Shown: positions 1 to 12,292, numbered from the stretch's first letter. The stretch is 64,000 bases of DNA from Prochilodus magdalenae (GCA_024036415.1 JAMWET010003116.1:434001-498000), one strand, 5' to 3'. Translations and numbers: made by a program. The notes: generated from the sequence alone by a model not told the origin.

Positions 1-240
1 TTATACTTCACTGACTAAATATGATTCTTCCAGGAATGATATGAGAGCTTTTGTTCGGTTTATTCGGAGCTATAACGTCTCTCATCATCTCATTCACACA
101 CTTCTGTAGAACCTCCACATGCTCACACCTACGTATGCCCTTTAAAAGGCTTCTGGAAATAGATAGCAGTGTTTCATAGCCGCTCTGATGTTTATGGGTT
201 TCATGCTTTGTTTTTTCCACTATTGGTTTACTGGTCACAG
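1..240. other. No feature recognised
   Basis: Unique-looking sequence. A minus-strand open frame at 8-238 has no recognisable domain and is treated as chance. Confidence 0.4.
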
Positions 241-490
241 CAATGTAAGTACAAGCTGGAGTTCAGCTGAAAATGGAATCCCACAAAATCTTCCTAAGAA
301 GTCCCCTAAGATGTCTAATGCAGGGCCAGGGATATGTAGGAGCGCAGAGGAGGTGCAAAATATTTCTGAAATTACACTTCAGTGTAATCGTACCATGACT
401 GATCATCAGTTTCCCCATGTAAATTACGCTCGACTGATAAAGAAGAAAGTTTGCAGGTGTGGAAATTCCGAGACAAAGTCTGCACAGAAG
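241..490 (+). other. Unrecognised open segment flanked by splice-like signals
   Basis: A 250-nt stretch is open in one frame and is preceded by a pyrimidine-rich run ending in CAG (to 240) and followed by AAG|GTAAAA at 490/491. The open frame continues upstream to 188 and stops at 505. The encoded peptide is hydrophilic, lysine- and serine-rich, with several cysteines (for example the VCRCGN stretch) and two N-x-T/S sites. I do not recognise it, and it does not match the alpha-, beta- or gamma-subunit loops of GABA-A receptors that I know. It may be an exon of an unidentified gene or a chance open frame. Confidence 0.15.
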
Positions 491-559
491 GTAAAATGGA
501 AATAAAACCCGACAGCAGTGATTGAAAACGAGGAAATAAGCTCACCGAACAAAAACATC

Positions 560-700
560 CCCTTTGACTGGACCATACCTAGTAGTGTGTAATACCTCTA
601 TGACCACCAACAACAGCTGTGATTGGATTTGGCATGTACTGGACAAGTTTAGAAGAGAAATGTTCTATATTGGTTGTCACTGAAAATACTCAGATCAGGC
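560..700 (+). repeat. Dispersed repeat family D, fragment
   Basis: The motifs 'gtgtgtaata', 'aacagctgtgattggattt' and 'ggcatgtactggacaa' recur at 29.7 kb and 40.2 kb, and reverse-complemented at 11.8 kb. They mark a dispersed family present four times in the window. The class is not recognised. Confidence 0.6.
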
Positions 701-711
701 TATCATTCTGC

Positions 712-1425
712 AGTCCTACAGTTACAAACTGTAGTCCATCTGTTTCCCTGTATCCTTTTTTACTCTGTTCTTCAATGGTCAGGACCCCCACAGGACCATC
801 ATAGAGCAGGTATAATGTTGGGGGTGGAGCATTCTCAGCACTGCAGTGACAATGATGTGGTGGTGGTGTGTTAGTGTGTGTTGTGCTGGTGTGACTGGAT
901 CAGACACTCGGTGTCTCTGCTGGGCTGAGAATTGTCCACCAACCAAAACTACCCAGCCAACAACGTCCTGTGGGCGGTGTCCTGTGAACAGCGTCCTGTG
1001 GCCACTGATAAAGGACTAGAGGATGACCAACACAGCACTGTGCAGCAGCAGATGATATATTGTCTCTGACTGTACATCTACAAGGTGGAGCAGCAAGGTA
1101 GGAGTTTCTAATAGAGTGGACAGTGAGCGGACGCAGTGTTTAAGCACTCCAGCAGCACTGCTGTGTCTGATCCACTCACACAAGCACACACTACGTCACT
1201 GCAGCGTTGAATTGATCCACCACCCACATAATACCTGCTCTGCGGTGGTCCTGTGGGGGTCCTGACCATTGAAGAACAGGGTAATAATGTATGCAGAGAA
1301 ACAAAGGGACTACAGTCTGGAAGTGTAGAACTATATAGAGCTATTATATGGTCAGTGGAGCTGATATAGTGGACAGCGAGTGTAGATATAAGCAGGTGGT
1401 CATAATGTTATGCCTGATTGGTGTA
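712..1425. mobile_element. Non-autonomous DNA transposon with long terminal inverted repeats, copy 1
   Basis: The left arm (about 712-900) and right arm (about 1165-1425) are inverted copies. 'ttcaatggtcaggaccccc' on the left is matched by 'gggggtcctgaccattgaa' on the right, and 'ctggatcagacac' by 'gtgtctgatccac'. The right arm ends in 'ggtggtcataatgttatgcc', an end sequence I associate with fish non-autonomous elements. The outermost left arm appears truncated. No coding capacity is visible. The core includes short 'gtcctgtgg' repeats that are expanded in copy 2. Confidence 0.75.
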
Positions 1426-1429
1426 TATA

Positions 1430-2100
1430 CATATCTAACTAGCTATGTTAGTCATGGATTTTGCCAGACCAGTCACTGAGTCAGCCTTAGTTTTTGGGTG
1501 TTCTAGACGTTTTGTTTTCGTGAACAGACAAAACCACCTGATACATTTGGCAGCAAATTTTGTGAGCAAAATTACTTTATCTTCACTGGAATACGCTCAT
1601 ATTGAGCGATTCTACGTGGAATTAAAAAATGAGTGGTTATAAATTATATGATCCATAGACCAAAATAAATGGTCCAAAATACTTGGTGAAACGTCTGGTT
1701 CCTCTGACTTACATTAGGAGTGAAGTATGTGTTTTCCTCCTACTGCAAAGTTACCATTGTGGAGATTTTGGTTCCGACAGCAGTGATTCCGCTATACACG
1801 CTATATTGGTACATTTTGTTGACACAAGCAAATTATTATACATCAGTACAAACCTCAAAAAAACCTGAAATGTCTTACAGTGGATGTTTTGCAGAGTCCT
1901 CCAACACTTTCCATGATAAATCGACTATCAGGAATGCTTCAGAATGACTTGGGTGGAGGTCTCGTTCCAATGACTTCAATTCAAAGGTAACAACGTTCCT
2001 TCTCCTGTAAAGCAACCGAGCAGTTTCATACAGAGTACCTACATACCCTCACACCTACAGCAGGCCATTTCATAACCCCTCACGTCTTTGTTTAATTTGT
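1430..2100. other. No gene or repeat recognised
   Basis: Short open frames only; none has a recognisable domain. Confidence 0.4.
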
Positions 2101-2129
2101 CTATATTTATGGCTCATAATAAAACTTGT

Positions 2130-2222
2130 TATAAATAAATAAATAAATAAACAAAACAAAAAAAAAAATAGATAGATAGATAGATAGATAGATAGAAAGA
2201 TAGATAAATACCCCCCCCCCCC
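2130..2222. repeat. Compound microsatellite: AAAT, poly-A, GATA, poly-C
   Basis: A short aaat array (about 2130-2150), an A run, a 'gata' array (about 2170-2210) and a run of twelve C (about 2211-2222) follow each other directly. Confidence 0.9.
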
Positions 2223-3055
2223 TTTTCCCTAATTAAAGATTGCTCATTCAGTCAGGACACCGTCTTCCATCCAAGTTCACTTCAGCAGAGGAAAATATAT
2301 ATAAATATATATTATATATAAATAAATAAAAAATATAGAGATGGTTCAGTTTCCCGGCAACAGCGAGCCTCCCTTCAGATCCGTTTCTCTATTTATGTTG
2401 TTTGGTGAATGTTAATTTCATTTCATTTCAATTTTACTTTCTAACGTAATTACTTCTGTCATGACGGGGCTTGAAATGCTTCTGAAGGCTAATTAAAGAA
2501 TGCACTGACTACTCCTTTTTTGTCATTTTGCTCAATTTCAAGCCCGCATGTGCAATAACGGCGTTTTCACTCTGCAATTTGCATACGATTATATATTCAG
2601 TCTCCAATTAAGTGGAGGTGTCTAAAGTCCTATTGCTCGCTCTAATGTGCCGTATTTACATATAGAACTGAAGTTTATTTATATCCAGCTACATGTTCTG
2701 GTTGACTCACACTTTGGCACATGTTCTGTTAGCGTGGTTCGTTCTCCCGGTCGACCTGGTTCCTGGAGAAAGCAGGCTTCCGTTCGGAATTAATCATATT
2801 TGTTGTGTTGGATGCAATGGATGCACAAAGTCCATCTATAGGCAGCTCTACAGTAAACACCTGCTTCTGTTCTCACAGAATGTACTAGTCCTTACGGTAG
2901 ATGTCCCTCGACTTATTTGAGCTGTGTATGTAACTGAATTCCATGTTGTATGTTGCTGGGAAATTAAACATGTATGTCCATGGAACTACAGTGTGTGTCC
3001 AGGTGGGTTATTGTCCTGTTAGACAACTAAGTAGATGCAAACAATACAGAAATAA
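2223..3055. other. No gene recognised
   Basis: Contains a short AT-rich patch (2295-2335) and otherwise unique-looking sequence. Open frames are short and featureless. Confidence 0.4.
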
Positions 3056-3059
3056 AGAC

Positions 3060-3610
3060 TATACGTTATCACTGCTGGACTGAGAATCGTCCACCAACCA
3101 AAACTATCTACCCTGAGGTGTCCTGTGGGCAGCATTCCTGTGGGCAGCATTCTGTGGGCAACGTCCTGTGGGTATCATCCTGTGGGGTGCCATTCTGTTT
3201 GGGCAGCATTCTGTGGGCGGCATCCTGTGGGCTGCATACTGTGAGTGGCGCACTGTGGGCAACCCACTGTGGCCAGCGTCCTGTGGCTAGGGGTCCATGG
3301 GGAGCATCCACTGTGGGCACCACCCTGTGGGCAGTGTGTCCTGTGCCCACTGATAAAGGACTAGGGATGACACTGCACAGTGCAGCAGCAGATGAGCTAT
3401 TGTCTTTTGGCTGTACATCTACAAGGTGGACCAGCAAGGGATCAGTGATGTAATAGAGTGGACAGTGAGTGGACACAGTGTTTAAATACTCCAGCAGCAC
3501 TGCTGTGTCTAAACCACTCACACCAGCACCAAACAGTACTGAGAATGATCCACTACCCATGTAATATATGCTCTGTGATGGTCCTGTGCGGGTCCTGATC
3601 ATTGAAAAAC
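3060..3610. mobile_element. Long-inverted-repeat element, copy 2, left-truncated, with internal expansion
   Basis: It shares with copy 1 the core 'ggactgagaatcgtccacca', the 'actgataaaggactag' segment, 'gctgtacatctacaaggtgga' (split here) and the right arm ending 'ggtcctgatcattgaaaaac'. The left arm is absent. Between about 3113 and 3345 a degenerate 15-20-bp unit, 'ctgtgggcagcgtc'-like, is repeated about ten times, against two or three times in copy 1. Open frames in both directions across this part are by-products of the repeat. Confidence 0.7.
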
Positions 3611-4140
3611 AGAGAATTTCAGGGCTCCCTAATGAAGGGCCTGGATGGGAGTGAATGAGGGAAAACTGGACAAATAATTGCTGCAGTGCGACTCCAGCAT
3701 TCGGTCATTATTTTGGAGGACGTTCAATTAGGAGTGGGAGTGTGAAATTAATTGAGCTTGAATTTAGTTCTGTGGTCTGTAGAATCTGCTAAAGGAGCTG
3801 CTTCTGTCTGTCATTGTTTATGGACAAAAGTGGAGTGAAATGATCAAAGCATCAGCGATGCTGTCTCCACTCCGGAATCTGATGCTTCTCCTGAAAACAA
3901 AACATCTTCGTTTTCGTCATCTGCACGTCTGGTTTTCAAGGTCCGACTCCCATCGGGTACACAGCGAAATGAAACATATGCCACTATTACTGCTAGACCT
4001 AAAGGAGAACTCCACCAACATTAAAGGAGAACTTCACCAATATTAAAGGAAAGCCCCACCAATATTTTAAAGTTCTTGCATAATTAGATGCTTGAGATTT
4101 TATAGTGTTAATGGTGCAGATTACTTTAAAGTGGTGTTGA
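3611..4140. other. No gene recognised
   Basis: Two to three tandem copies of an 'aaaggagaactccaccaa' unit lie at about 4000-4060. Nothing else is recognised. Confidence 0.4.
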
Positions 4141-4149
4141 TGGAAACCA

Positions 4150-4388
4150 GGGTTCACCTATAGCAGTTTAGACCCACCCATTCAGCCTACAGCAGTTTAG
4201 TTCCGTCATTCGGCCTATAGCACTTTGACTCCACTGATAAAGCCTACAGGAGTTTTGCCCCACCCATGCAGCCTACAGTAGTTTAGCTTCTCCTATTTAG
4301 CCCTCACTAGTTTAGCCCCATCCATTCAGCCTACAGCAGTTTAGTCCCACCTATTCAGCCTACAGCAGTTTAGCCCCACCCATTGATC
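4150..4388. repeat. 30-bp minisatellite, first array
   Basis: About eight diverged copies of a ~30-bp unit built on 'cccacccattcagcctac' and 'agcagtttag'. The same unit forms a second array at 7430-7595. Confidence 0.85.
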
Positions 4389-4905
4389 TTCCTTCAACCC
4401 GAAGTTGAGTGTTTCAGCCTGAACTACTTTCTGAATGAGGCATCCAGTCAGATGAGAGCTAATTTACATATATCAGTCTTAATGGCCCAGTGATAAAGAC
4501 AGCCTGTTTGATTGTAAGCCATGAAGAGAGGCCAGTTAAAATGAATTACTGTCTGTTTCTGCGCTGACCGGTGGCCAGACATTACGGTAGTAAATCCTCT
4601 TCATGGTCACTAATGGATGAGTACAGTTTGTCTACTTGGCCTCCAGACCGGCTGAGTGACCAGTACCGGTCAAAAAGGGTAGAGTGCCACCTATTGGTGC
4701 ACAGCCTGCAGCCTGTGTGACCTCACAGACACTCAGAAAGCTCTCAGAGTGAGTCTAAATCAAACTCACACAGACCCCTCTGCTCTGTCTGAGCTGGGAG
4801 AGGGAGTAGACTACACTCAATATTAGATATAATATTAAATATTAGATTTTTGATTGAGCTCCAAACTTACATTATAGTGTATGCTCTATTTTTAATACAA
4901 ACAGA
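4389..4905. other. No feature recognised
   Basis: Unique-looking sequence without a credible gene. Confidence 0.4.

Positions 4906-4906
<1 letters not shown>

Positions 4907-4960
<54 letters not shown>
4907..4960. repeat. (AAT)n microsatellite
   Basis: About 17 uninterrupted 'aat' units, followed by AT-rich sequence to about 5200. Confidence 0.95.
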
Positions 4961-4962
<2 letters not shown>

Positions 4963-5279
4963 CATATGTCTGCACGAACTAATAGGGCTATTGGTTAAAT
5001 AATACTTTAAACATAATATTAATATATAACAACATAAAAAAAATAATACAAAATAATAATTAATAATATATAAAAACATTTATGCAGCATTCTTCATGCA
5101 CTAAAACAATTCAGACATCAAAATAATAAATTATAGAATAATAAAACTAGAAATATTTAGAACAAAATAATACAGAAATACTTAATAAATAGTGTTAATA
5201 TATTTATTCATTTGTTGTTTGTTTGTTTAGACATAGAAGCTCCAATCAAATACTATTCTGTCACATGACATTAGGCTCA

Positions 5280-5450
5280 GCAGAGAGAGAGGGGGTGGAA
5301 AGAAAGAAGAAAGAAAGAACAAAAGAAAGAAGGAAAGAAAAAGGCTGGGGAAAGACAAAGAGAGGGGAACAAGAAAGAGAGATGGGACAGAGACAGAGAG
5401 GGAAAGAAAGACTGAGAAAAAGAGAGAGAGGCAGAAGGAAAGACAAAAAC
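5280..5450. repeat. Polypurine tract (GAAA/GAGA)
   Basis: Almost only A and G on the plus strand for about 170 bases. The open frames across it on both strands are low-complexity artefacts. Confidence 0.9.
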
Positions 5451-6215
5451 TCTTTACCGCTTACTGTTTGAATATATTGCATTAACAGTATTAGGAGTAT
5501 TTGATTCTTTTATTGATTATCTTATTCAAAAATAGAAGCGCTCTGACCACAGAATACATATACATATACACAGTATATACACCAAATATGATATATATAC
5601 ATATCAGCCCAGCCGGTGATGGTGCAGTATAAGCAGTGATAATAAAAAGCCTGCATCTCCTAAACAAGCATATCTATCTTTACTACACACTACAGACCAC
5701 TCTGTACCTGCAAGACTTAATCCTGCACCCCTCACAGTATTCCCAGACCCCACGGCCTTGCCGTCTCCCGTCTCACCGTAAGAACACTGTCCTCCTCACA
5801 GTCTGTCCCTTATCTCTCCAGAGGGTGATAAGAGTATCAGCAGTGCTCCACAATAGCAGCAGATCATCTCCCCTCATACCTGCATTCGTTTAATAAGGCA
5901 AATCACTCTATAACTCCAGCCGCACACTCTAATTAAACATCCTCACGGGGCTCCGCTAAAAATAACATCAGCATCGCAGACAAATGACCCTGTTTGATTC
6001 TCACCATCCCGTTTTAGCGATCAGTGATCTGTCAGCTGCAGGGAAAGAGATGCGCTGTATGACCTCCATGTGGGGAACCCCTGAATGAACCCTGGATGAG
6101 CCAACAGGTGAGCTTATGTGGTATATTGTATGTATTGAATGTATTGAATTCACACCTCTTTATTACATACAATATACCACATAACGCTCAGGAAATGGGC
6201 ATTCACTGTAAGTGG
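5451..6215. other. No gene recognised
   Basis: An AT-rich patch at 5560-5605. A short inverted pair, 'gtggtatattgtatgta' at 6119 and its near-complement 'tacatacaatataccac' at 6164, can form a hairpin with a ~30-base loop. No gene is seen. Confidence 0.4.
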
Positions 6216-6217
6216 GC

Positions 6218-6790
6218 ATGGCCACTTTATAAGAGACACCTACCTTGTGCTTCCACTAACTGGCCACTTTATAAGAAACACCTACCTTGTGCTTCCACTA
6301 ACTAGCCACTTTATAAGAAACACCTACCTTGTGCTTCCACTAACTAGCCACTTTATTAGAAACACCTACCTTGTGCTTCCTCTAACTGGCCACTTTATAA
6401 GAAACACCTACCTTGTGCTTCCACTAACTGGCCACTTTATTAGAAACACCTACCTTGTGCTTCCACTAACTGGCCACTTTATTAGAAACACCTACCTTGT
6501 GCTTCCACTAACCGGCCACTTTATTAGAAACACTAGAAACACCCATCTAGTGCATCCACTCACCGGCCACTTTATTAGAAACACCAACCTTGTACTTCCA
6601 CTAACTGGCCAGTCCCTCCAGCTGTGGCCAGTTAGTAGAAACACTAACCTTGCGCTCCTACTGGCTGCCATCTTTTAAGAAACAGCTACCTTGTGCTTCC
6701 ACTCATTGGCCACTTTATTAGAAACACCCATCTTCTATTTCCACTAACTGGCCACTTTATTAGAAACACAAGAAACACCCACCTTGTGCT
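6218..6790 (+). repeat. 42-bp satellite, plus orientation, ~13 copies
   Basis: The unit is 'ggccactttatnagaaacac' followed by 'ctaccttgtgcttccactaact'. Copies near 6240-6520 are nearly identical; those after 6530 are diverged and include partial duplications. Because 42 is a multiple of three, the array gives a spurious repetitive open frame. The family recurs inverted at 19680-20140. Confidence 0.92.
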
Positions 6791-7425
6791 TGCACTAACA
6801 CACATACAGCTACCTATACACCATTAACCTATGGATTCAGCAAACAGTGTATAAAGGTTTGAATAATAAACAGGTTATGATGAATAATTTCCCGGTTGTG
6901 TTTGTGAGGTATGTTGTTTTAGTATTGTTTATATTACAGGATGGCTAACACAAACTGTACACAAATTGGTGTAAGATAGGGGTTTCTGATAAAGTGGCTA
7001 GGTAGAGGCTATGAGGTTAGGTTCATGAACTCCTGATATCTCTACTTATACAAGCATTTAAATGCTAACGTCACCAAAGCAGGTTAGCAAGTCATGTGGT
7101 ACTGTTTTGTCTCATGGCGTTGTGTTCACCAGTCAGAGACTTGTGCTTTTCATATCTCACTCAGCCTAATTATGTAGCACTTCATTTTCAGATAATAAGT
7201 AACCAACCCTCCGGACACCCCGGACCCCCCTAACTACAGTAATGTGGGAACAATCAAGTCCCTAATAGTCTGCAATTAATGTTTCAGGCAGGTCTAATGA
7301 TCTTTCAGTGCAAATGAAAGTTTAGCAGCTGGGAAGCGTGTGGAGCAGTCAGAAACCCTCACACACTCACATTACACCACCCATCAAATATATGGGGACA
7401 ACGTGAAGTTGACTACTGAAGAGTA
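6791..7425. other. No gene recognised
   Basis: Unique-looking sequence. Confidence 0.4.
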
Positions 7426-7429
7426 CAGG

Positions 7430-7598
7430 GGCTTAGCCTCACCCCTTCAACATACAGCAGTTTTCTCCACCCGTTTAGCCTACAGCAGTTTAGCCTCACA
7501 AATTTATCCCTACAGTAGTTTAGCCCCACCCATTAAACTTACAGCAGTTTAGCCCCACCCATTCAGCCAACTGCAGTTTAGCTCCACCCATTCAACAT
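7430..7598. repeat. 30-bp minisatellite, second array
   Basis: About five copies of the 'tagccccacccattcagcc'/'tacagcagttt' unit also seen at 4150-4388. Confidence 0.85.
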
Positions 7599-7599
7599 C

Positions 7600-8295
7600 A
7601 TGAAAATCATCAAAAATATTTTTTTTTATTAAACTATTTATTTATTTTTTGTTTGTTTTTATTTTTATTTATTTAATTGTCCTTCAAGAGAAAAATGAAG
7701 ATAAATACATATACGCTGTACAAACACAGAGGTTATGCTACATTATTACACATTTATGATAAATGGAGTTAAAGCGAAGGTGACGGCAGTAATCAGCATA
7801 TATCAGTCAGCGATGATCATTTGCACAAATGTATTTTAGTGCTGTGGGTGCATTTTAAACCCGACAAAATGCACCATGTGATTAGACTGGCCTTTGAGGC
7901 TGACTTTGGTTCAGTACTGCTGGTCAAGCCTGATGCATGAGTGACCTAATAGCCATTTGTGTTTACCCGTGATACGGTCTCCAGGGTTTATGCAGTGTTT
8001 CAGGCTTTTATCTACACTTCTATTAAAACTAACACAGACTCAGTTTAGTCACTGTTTATAGACAACAGTGAAGCATACAGTGTCAGAAACCGCATTATGA
8101 AGTGTATTAGTTTATAATAGATTAGATTACTGAACATCTCCACACGCTTTCCGACGGAACATGCTCTCACACGTCTTCACCGATCGATAGAATTAACGAT
8201 AGAACTGTGAGGGCAAAGGGAGACCATTTATCAGTTGGCTGGTTGAAGCAGATTACAGCTTGTTTTGCATTCTGTCTGTGTAGATTCATGTGCTC
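7600..8295. other. No gene recognised
   Basis: A T-rich ATTT stretch at 7615-7680, then unique-looking sequence. Confidence 0.4.
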
Positions 8296-8299
8296 TGTC

Positions 8300-9712
8300 C
8301 AGCATGATAAACATTTACACTAAACCCTCTAACCCCCTACATTTACACTAAACCTGAACCCCTACATTTACACTAAACCTATAATTCCTACCTTTACTCT
8401 GAACCCTAACCCCTACATTTGCACAAAACCCCTAACCCCTACATTTACACTAAACCTCTAACCCCTACATTTACACTGAACCTTTAACCCCTACATTTAC
8501 ACAAAACCCCTAAACCCTACATTTACACTAAATCTTCTAACCCTTACATTTACACTAAACCCTTAACCTCTGCATTTAGACTAAGCTCTAACCCCTACCT
8601 TTACATTAAACACTAACCCTTGCATTTACACTAAACCTCTGACTCTTACATTTGCACCAAACCTCTAACCCCTACATTTACACTAAACCCTTAACCCCTA
8701 CATTTACACAAATCCCTTAACCCCTACATTTACACAAAACCCTTAACCCGTACATTTACACTAAACCCTTAACCCTTACATTTACACAAAACCTCTAACC
8801 CTTACATTTACACTAAACCCCTAACCCCTACATTTACACTAAACCCTTAACCCCTACATTTACACTAAACCCCCTAAACCCCTACATTTACACTAAACCT
8901 CTAACCCTTATGTTTACACTAAACCCTTAACCCTTACATTTACACTAAACCCTCTAACCCCTACATTTACACTAAACCCTTAACCCTTACATTTACACTA
9001 AACCCTTAACCCCTACATTTACACTAAACCCTTAACCCCTACATTTACACAAAACCTCTTACCCTTACGTTTACACTAAACCTCCAACTCCTACATTTAC
9101 ACAAAATCCTCTAACCCCTACATATACACTAAACCCTTAACCCTTACATTTACACTAAACCCTCTAACCCCTACATATACACTAAACCCTTAACCCTTAC
9201 ATTTACACTAAACCCTCTAACCCCTACATTTACACTAAACCCTTAACCCTTACATTTACACTAAACCCTTAACCCCTACATTTACACTAAACCCTCTAAC
9301 CCCTACATTTACACTAAACCCTTAACCCTTACATTTACACTAAACCCTTAACCCCTACATTTACACTAAACCCTTAACCCCTACATTTACACTAAACGCT
9401 AACCCCTACATTTACACAAAACCCTTAACCCCTACATTTACACTAAACCCTTCACCCCTGCATGTAGACTAACCTCTAACCCTTACATTTACACTAAACC
9501 CCTAGCCCCTACATTTATACTAAACACTTAACCTCTACATTTACACTAAATCCTCTAACCCCCACATTTACACTAAACCCTAAACCCTACATTTACTCTA
9601 ATCCTTTAACCCCTACATTTACACTAGACCTGTAACCCCTACATTTACACTGAAACCTCCAACCCCTACATTTACACCAGACCTCTAACCCTTACATTTA
9701 TACTAATACTAT
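8300..9712. repeat. 26-bp telomere-like minisatellite, ~53 copies
   Basis: The unit is 'acatttacactaaaccctta' plus 'acccct'. Each copy contains a CCCTTAACCCCTA segment close to the C-strand telomere repeat. Copies in 8950-9360 are most uniform and those at the edges most diverged, as expected for unequal exchange. There is no open frame of note. Confidence 0.95.
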
Positions 9713-9722
9713 ATATAAACAC

Positions 9723-9751
9723 GTGTGTGTGGGGTGTGTGTGTGTGTGTGT

Positions 9752-9803
<52 letters not shown>
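9723..9803. repeat. (GT)n microsatellite
   Basis: About 40 dinucleotides with a few interruptions near 9733 and 9757. Confidence 0.97.
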
Positions 9804-9805
<2 letters not shown>

Positions 9806-10005
9806 ATCAGGTTAAAGATTGATGGGAGCTGGAGTGTGGTGGACCCAGGCTATGCTAATGATAATGCTGATGCTAATGCTGTGTCCCCTTGGGTTATTTG
9901 TCTACACATGCAATGAGGACACATTTGCACACACTCTGCATTTCAAGCATGTGCATTCGACTGGATATGTGTTGTCTAGATAAGAGAGCATCATATCTGC
10001 CACTC

Positions 10006-10007
<2 letters not shown>

Positions 10008-10051
<44 letters not shown>

Positions 10052-10052
10052 G
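10008..10052. repeat. (AT)n microsatellite
   Basis: An alternating AT run with one small interruption. Confidence 0.95.
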
Positions 10053-11155
10053 CCAAGAGGGTGTATATGCATTATATATATGCCAAGAAGGTGTGTTGAA
10101 AAAGTAAGGAACTCATAATGAGACCAGTATGTACATACAGGGATCTCTTGGATAAAAGGTCTATGGGGTTGGCGAGTTTATGACTTACAGATGGTGGATC
10201 TTCAATATATACATATGTAAAACCATAAATTGATATCAAAGACCATATATGAATTGCAATGTACACACATATAACATTGTTCATTTAACCTATATCAGAG
10301 TTCACTATGTATGTATTGTAATGGCCTGTGATGCAGTGGGAGGCGTGGCCATGCAGAGTGCTTGTGTGAGGAGGCTGCTGGGATGCAGTAGAAGAGACTT
10401 TCCTGTGATTAAGTTAAGTAAAATATGTATTATTGTGTTTATATGTGCGGTTCAGTGCTGGGCTAAAGCAGCAGTAGGTCAGTTATAGTCTTTATCATGT
10501 ACCAGCAGTGACCTGCCTGCTTCTCGCCCATGTAGGCAGCACTGAGCAGCGGTACGTTCCTGATTCTCTGCTCCGTAAAAGAGGCATTTGATGCCTTTGT
10601 TTAAAGGGGCATGTTTCCTACTGTTCTCCTTTAGTGTTCTGTGCTTAGGATTATATGAATAGACATCAGTGTCAGACTAATTAATGACCTTCTATTAAAG
10701 ACTGGTGGACTGAGAGACACTAGAGTCTCTTCATCTAAACTGAACTGATTAAGAGTCTTCTTCCAGAAATGATTATAGGACATTAGTTAGAGTCATAATA
10801 AATCGTGCTACTGTTACTCTCCATACTTAAGTACATTTGAAGGTAAATGCTTTAGTACATTTACTCCAGTGGAGCTCTAAAGGGAGGAACTTCTACTGAC
10901 ATATATGTATATTTATGAATAGGGAACATATTGTAAACATACTTGCCCGTGTGTATAATAGATGCAGGCATGATTAGGTGCATGATCATGATATGAATAT
11001 GTGTTTGCGCTGTTTCGGGAGGGACAAAACTATTACGTGAAAATAAGGTCAACTCTGCATTACCATGGAAACAAACCGTAGTGCAGGAGCAGCTCCATCT
11101 GCTTCAGTCCGGACTGGAGCTCCACTCAGCAGCTGCTCAACCTCTACACACTCCA
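10053..11155. other. No gene recognised
   Basis: Short duplicated phrase 'atatatgccaagagggtgt' at 10045 and 10078. Otherwise unique-looking. Confidence 0.4.
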
Positions 11156-11164
11156 TGGCACATT

Positions 11165-11390
11165 TCTGATTCTTTCCTTTTCTTTACCCATTCTTTCCCA
11201 TCTTTTATTTCCCTATTTCCCCATTCCCCTTTCTTTCCTTCTTTCTTCTCTCCCATTCTCTCCTTTCTTCTCTTCCATTCCCTCCTTACTTCTCTGCTGT
11301 TCCCTCCTTTCTTCTATTCTGTTCATGCTGCTCTCTTTCTCCCTTGCTACCTGTGCCTTTTTTCTTTTTTCTTTCTTCCTTCTTAATCTG
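11165..11390. repeat. Polypyrimidine tract (TTCC/TTCT)
   Basis: Strongly C/T-biased on the plus strand. The proline/serine/phenylalanine-rich open frame across it is low complexity. Confidence 0.85.
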
Positions 11391-11454
11391 TGTTAGATTA
11401 ACAGTATGGTGTAAATCTCTGACACTCCCGCATATATCCTGAAGTCTGACATTT

Positions 11455-11905
11455 CATTCATTAAGCACATTTGAACTCTTTGGTACAATTCTGTATTTAA
11501 TGTAAGCTCCCCAGACAGGGCCCCCCTGTGTGTTTAAGGTGGTAGTACCTTCAGGCTCCAGCAGATGATGGGGCCATAAAAACGTCTGAGTGACGGGATA
11601 CATAGATTGGAAAGAGGTGCTACAGTGCAGTGAAAAGTTCCATGTGTGAAGGAAGTAGCTTAATGTGCAGGTGTATGGAAGCATCATACAGGTCTACCAG
11701 CAGTGGCTAAAATCCCAGTCTACAGGGAATTATCTTCGGAATTGTGCCAGAGAGGCATCCACCAACTGACCTATTCTTTAATATAAGAGTGTTTGAACAT
11801 TGATGTGGCCTACATCCAGAAACTTGTCCAGTATATGCCAAAACTAATCACAGCTGTTACTGGTGCTTGGGATTACATGCTATTAGGGACGTTTCAGTCA
11901 CAGGA
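11455..11905 (-). repeat. Dispersed repeat family D, minus-strand copy
   Basis: On the minus strand this reads 'aatcacagctgttac'-type and 'cacctctttccaatctatg'-type sequence in the same order as the plus-strand copy at 40.2 kb. It is the longest copy besides that one. Confidence 0.65.
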
Positions 11906-11929
11906 GACTTGTCCATATTCATTATTTAT

Positions 11930-12235
11930 GTACACTACCAGTCAAAAGTTTAGAGACGACTCCGTATGGCAGGTTCTCCTTATAGCAGGTCCTTCTTCTG
12001 TTTATCTCCCAAATGCACCTTTACAGGAGAATGAACCAGCTTTCTAAACCTGCAGTGTTTGGAGCAATTGTATTGGTCTGTCCATCATGAATATTCACTA
12101 AAGTTTTTACATCACTAAATATATATTAGGATTTGGAGAAATATAATACTGTGATACATCAAGAGTATATGTGGTATATCAGGAAATGTACTGTTTTAGA
12201 TTTACATCACTGTAAGACTGTAGAGTCTTTAAGAT
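11930..12235 (+). repeat. Dispersed repeat family E, copy 1
   Basis: Begins with 'acactaccagtcaaaagttt', a common end of fish non-autonomous DNA elements. It contains 'tccatcatgaatattcacta' and 'gagaaatataatactgtg', which recur at 42.5 kb (inverted) and 62.3 kb. Confidence 0.7.
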
Positions 12236-12262
12236 GATATATATATATATATATATATAAAT

Positions 12263-12292
<30 letters not shown>
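12236..12292. repeat. (AT)n microsatellite
   Basis: An alternating AT run with brief interruptions. Confidence 0.95.

Noticed and set aside
6247..6678. Open frame of 143 residues with a 14-residue repeat
   Set aside because: By-product of a 42-bp satellite, whose length is a multiple of three.
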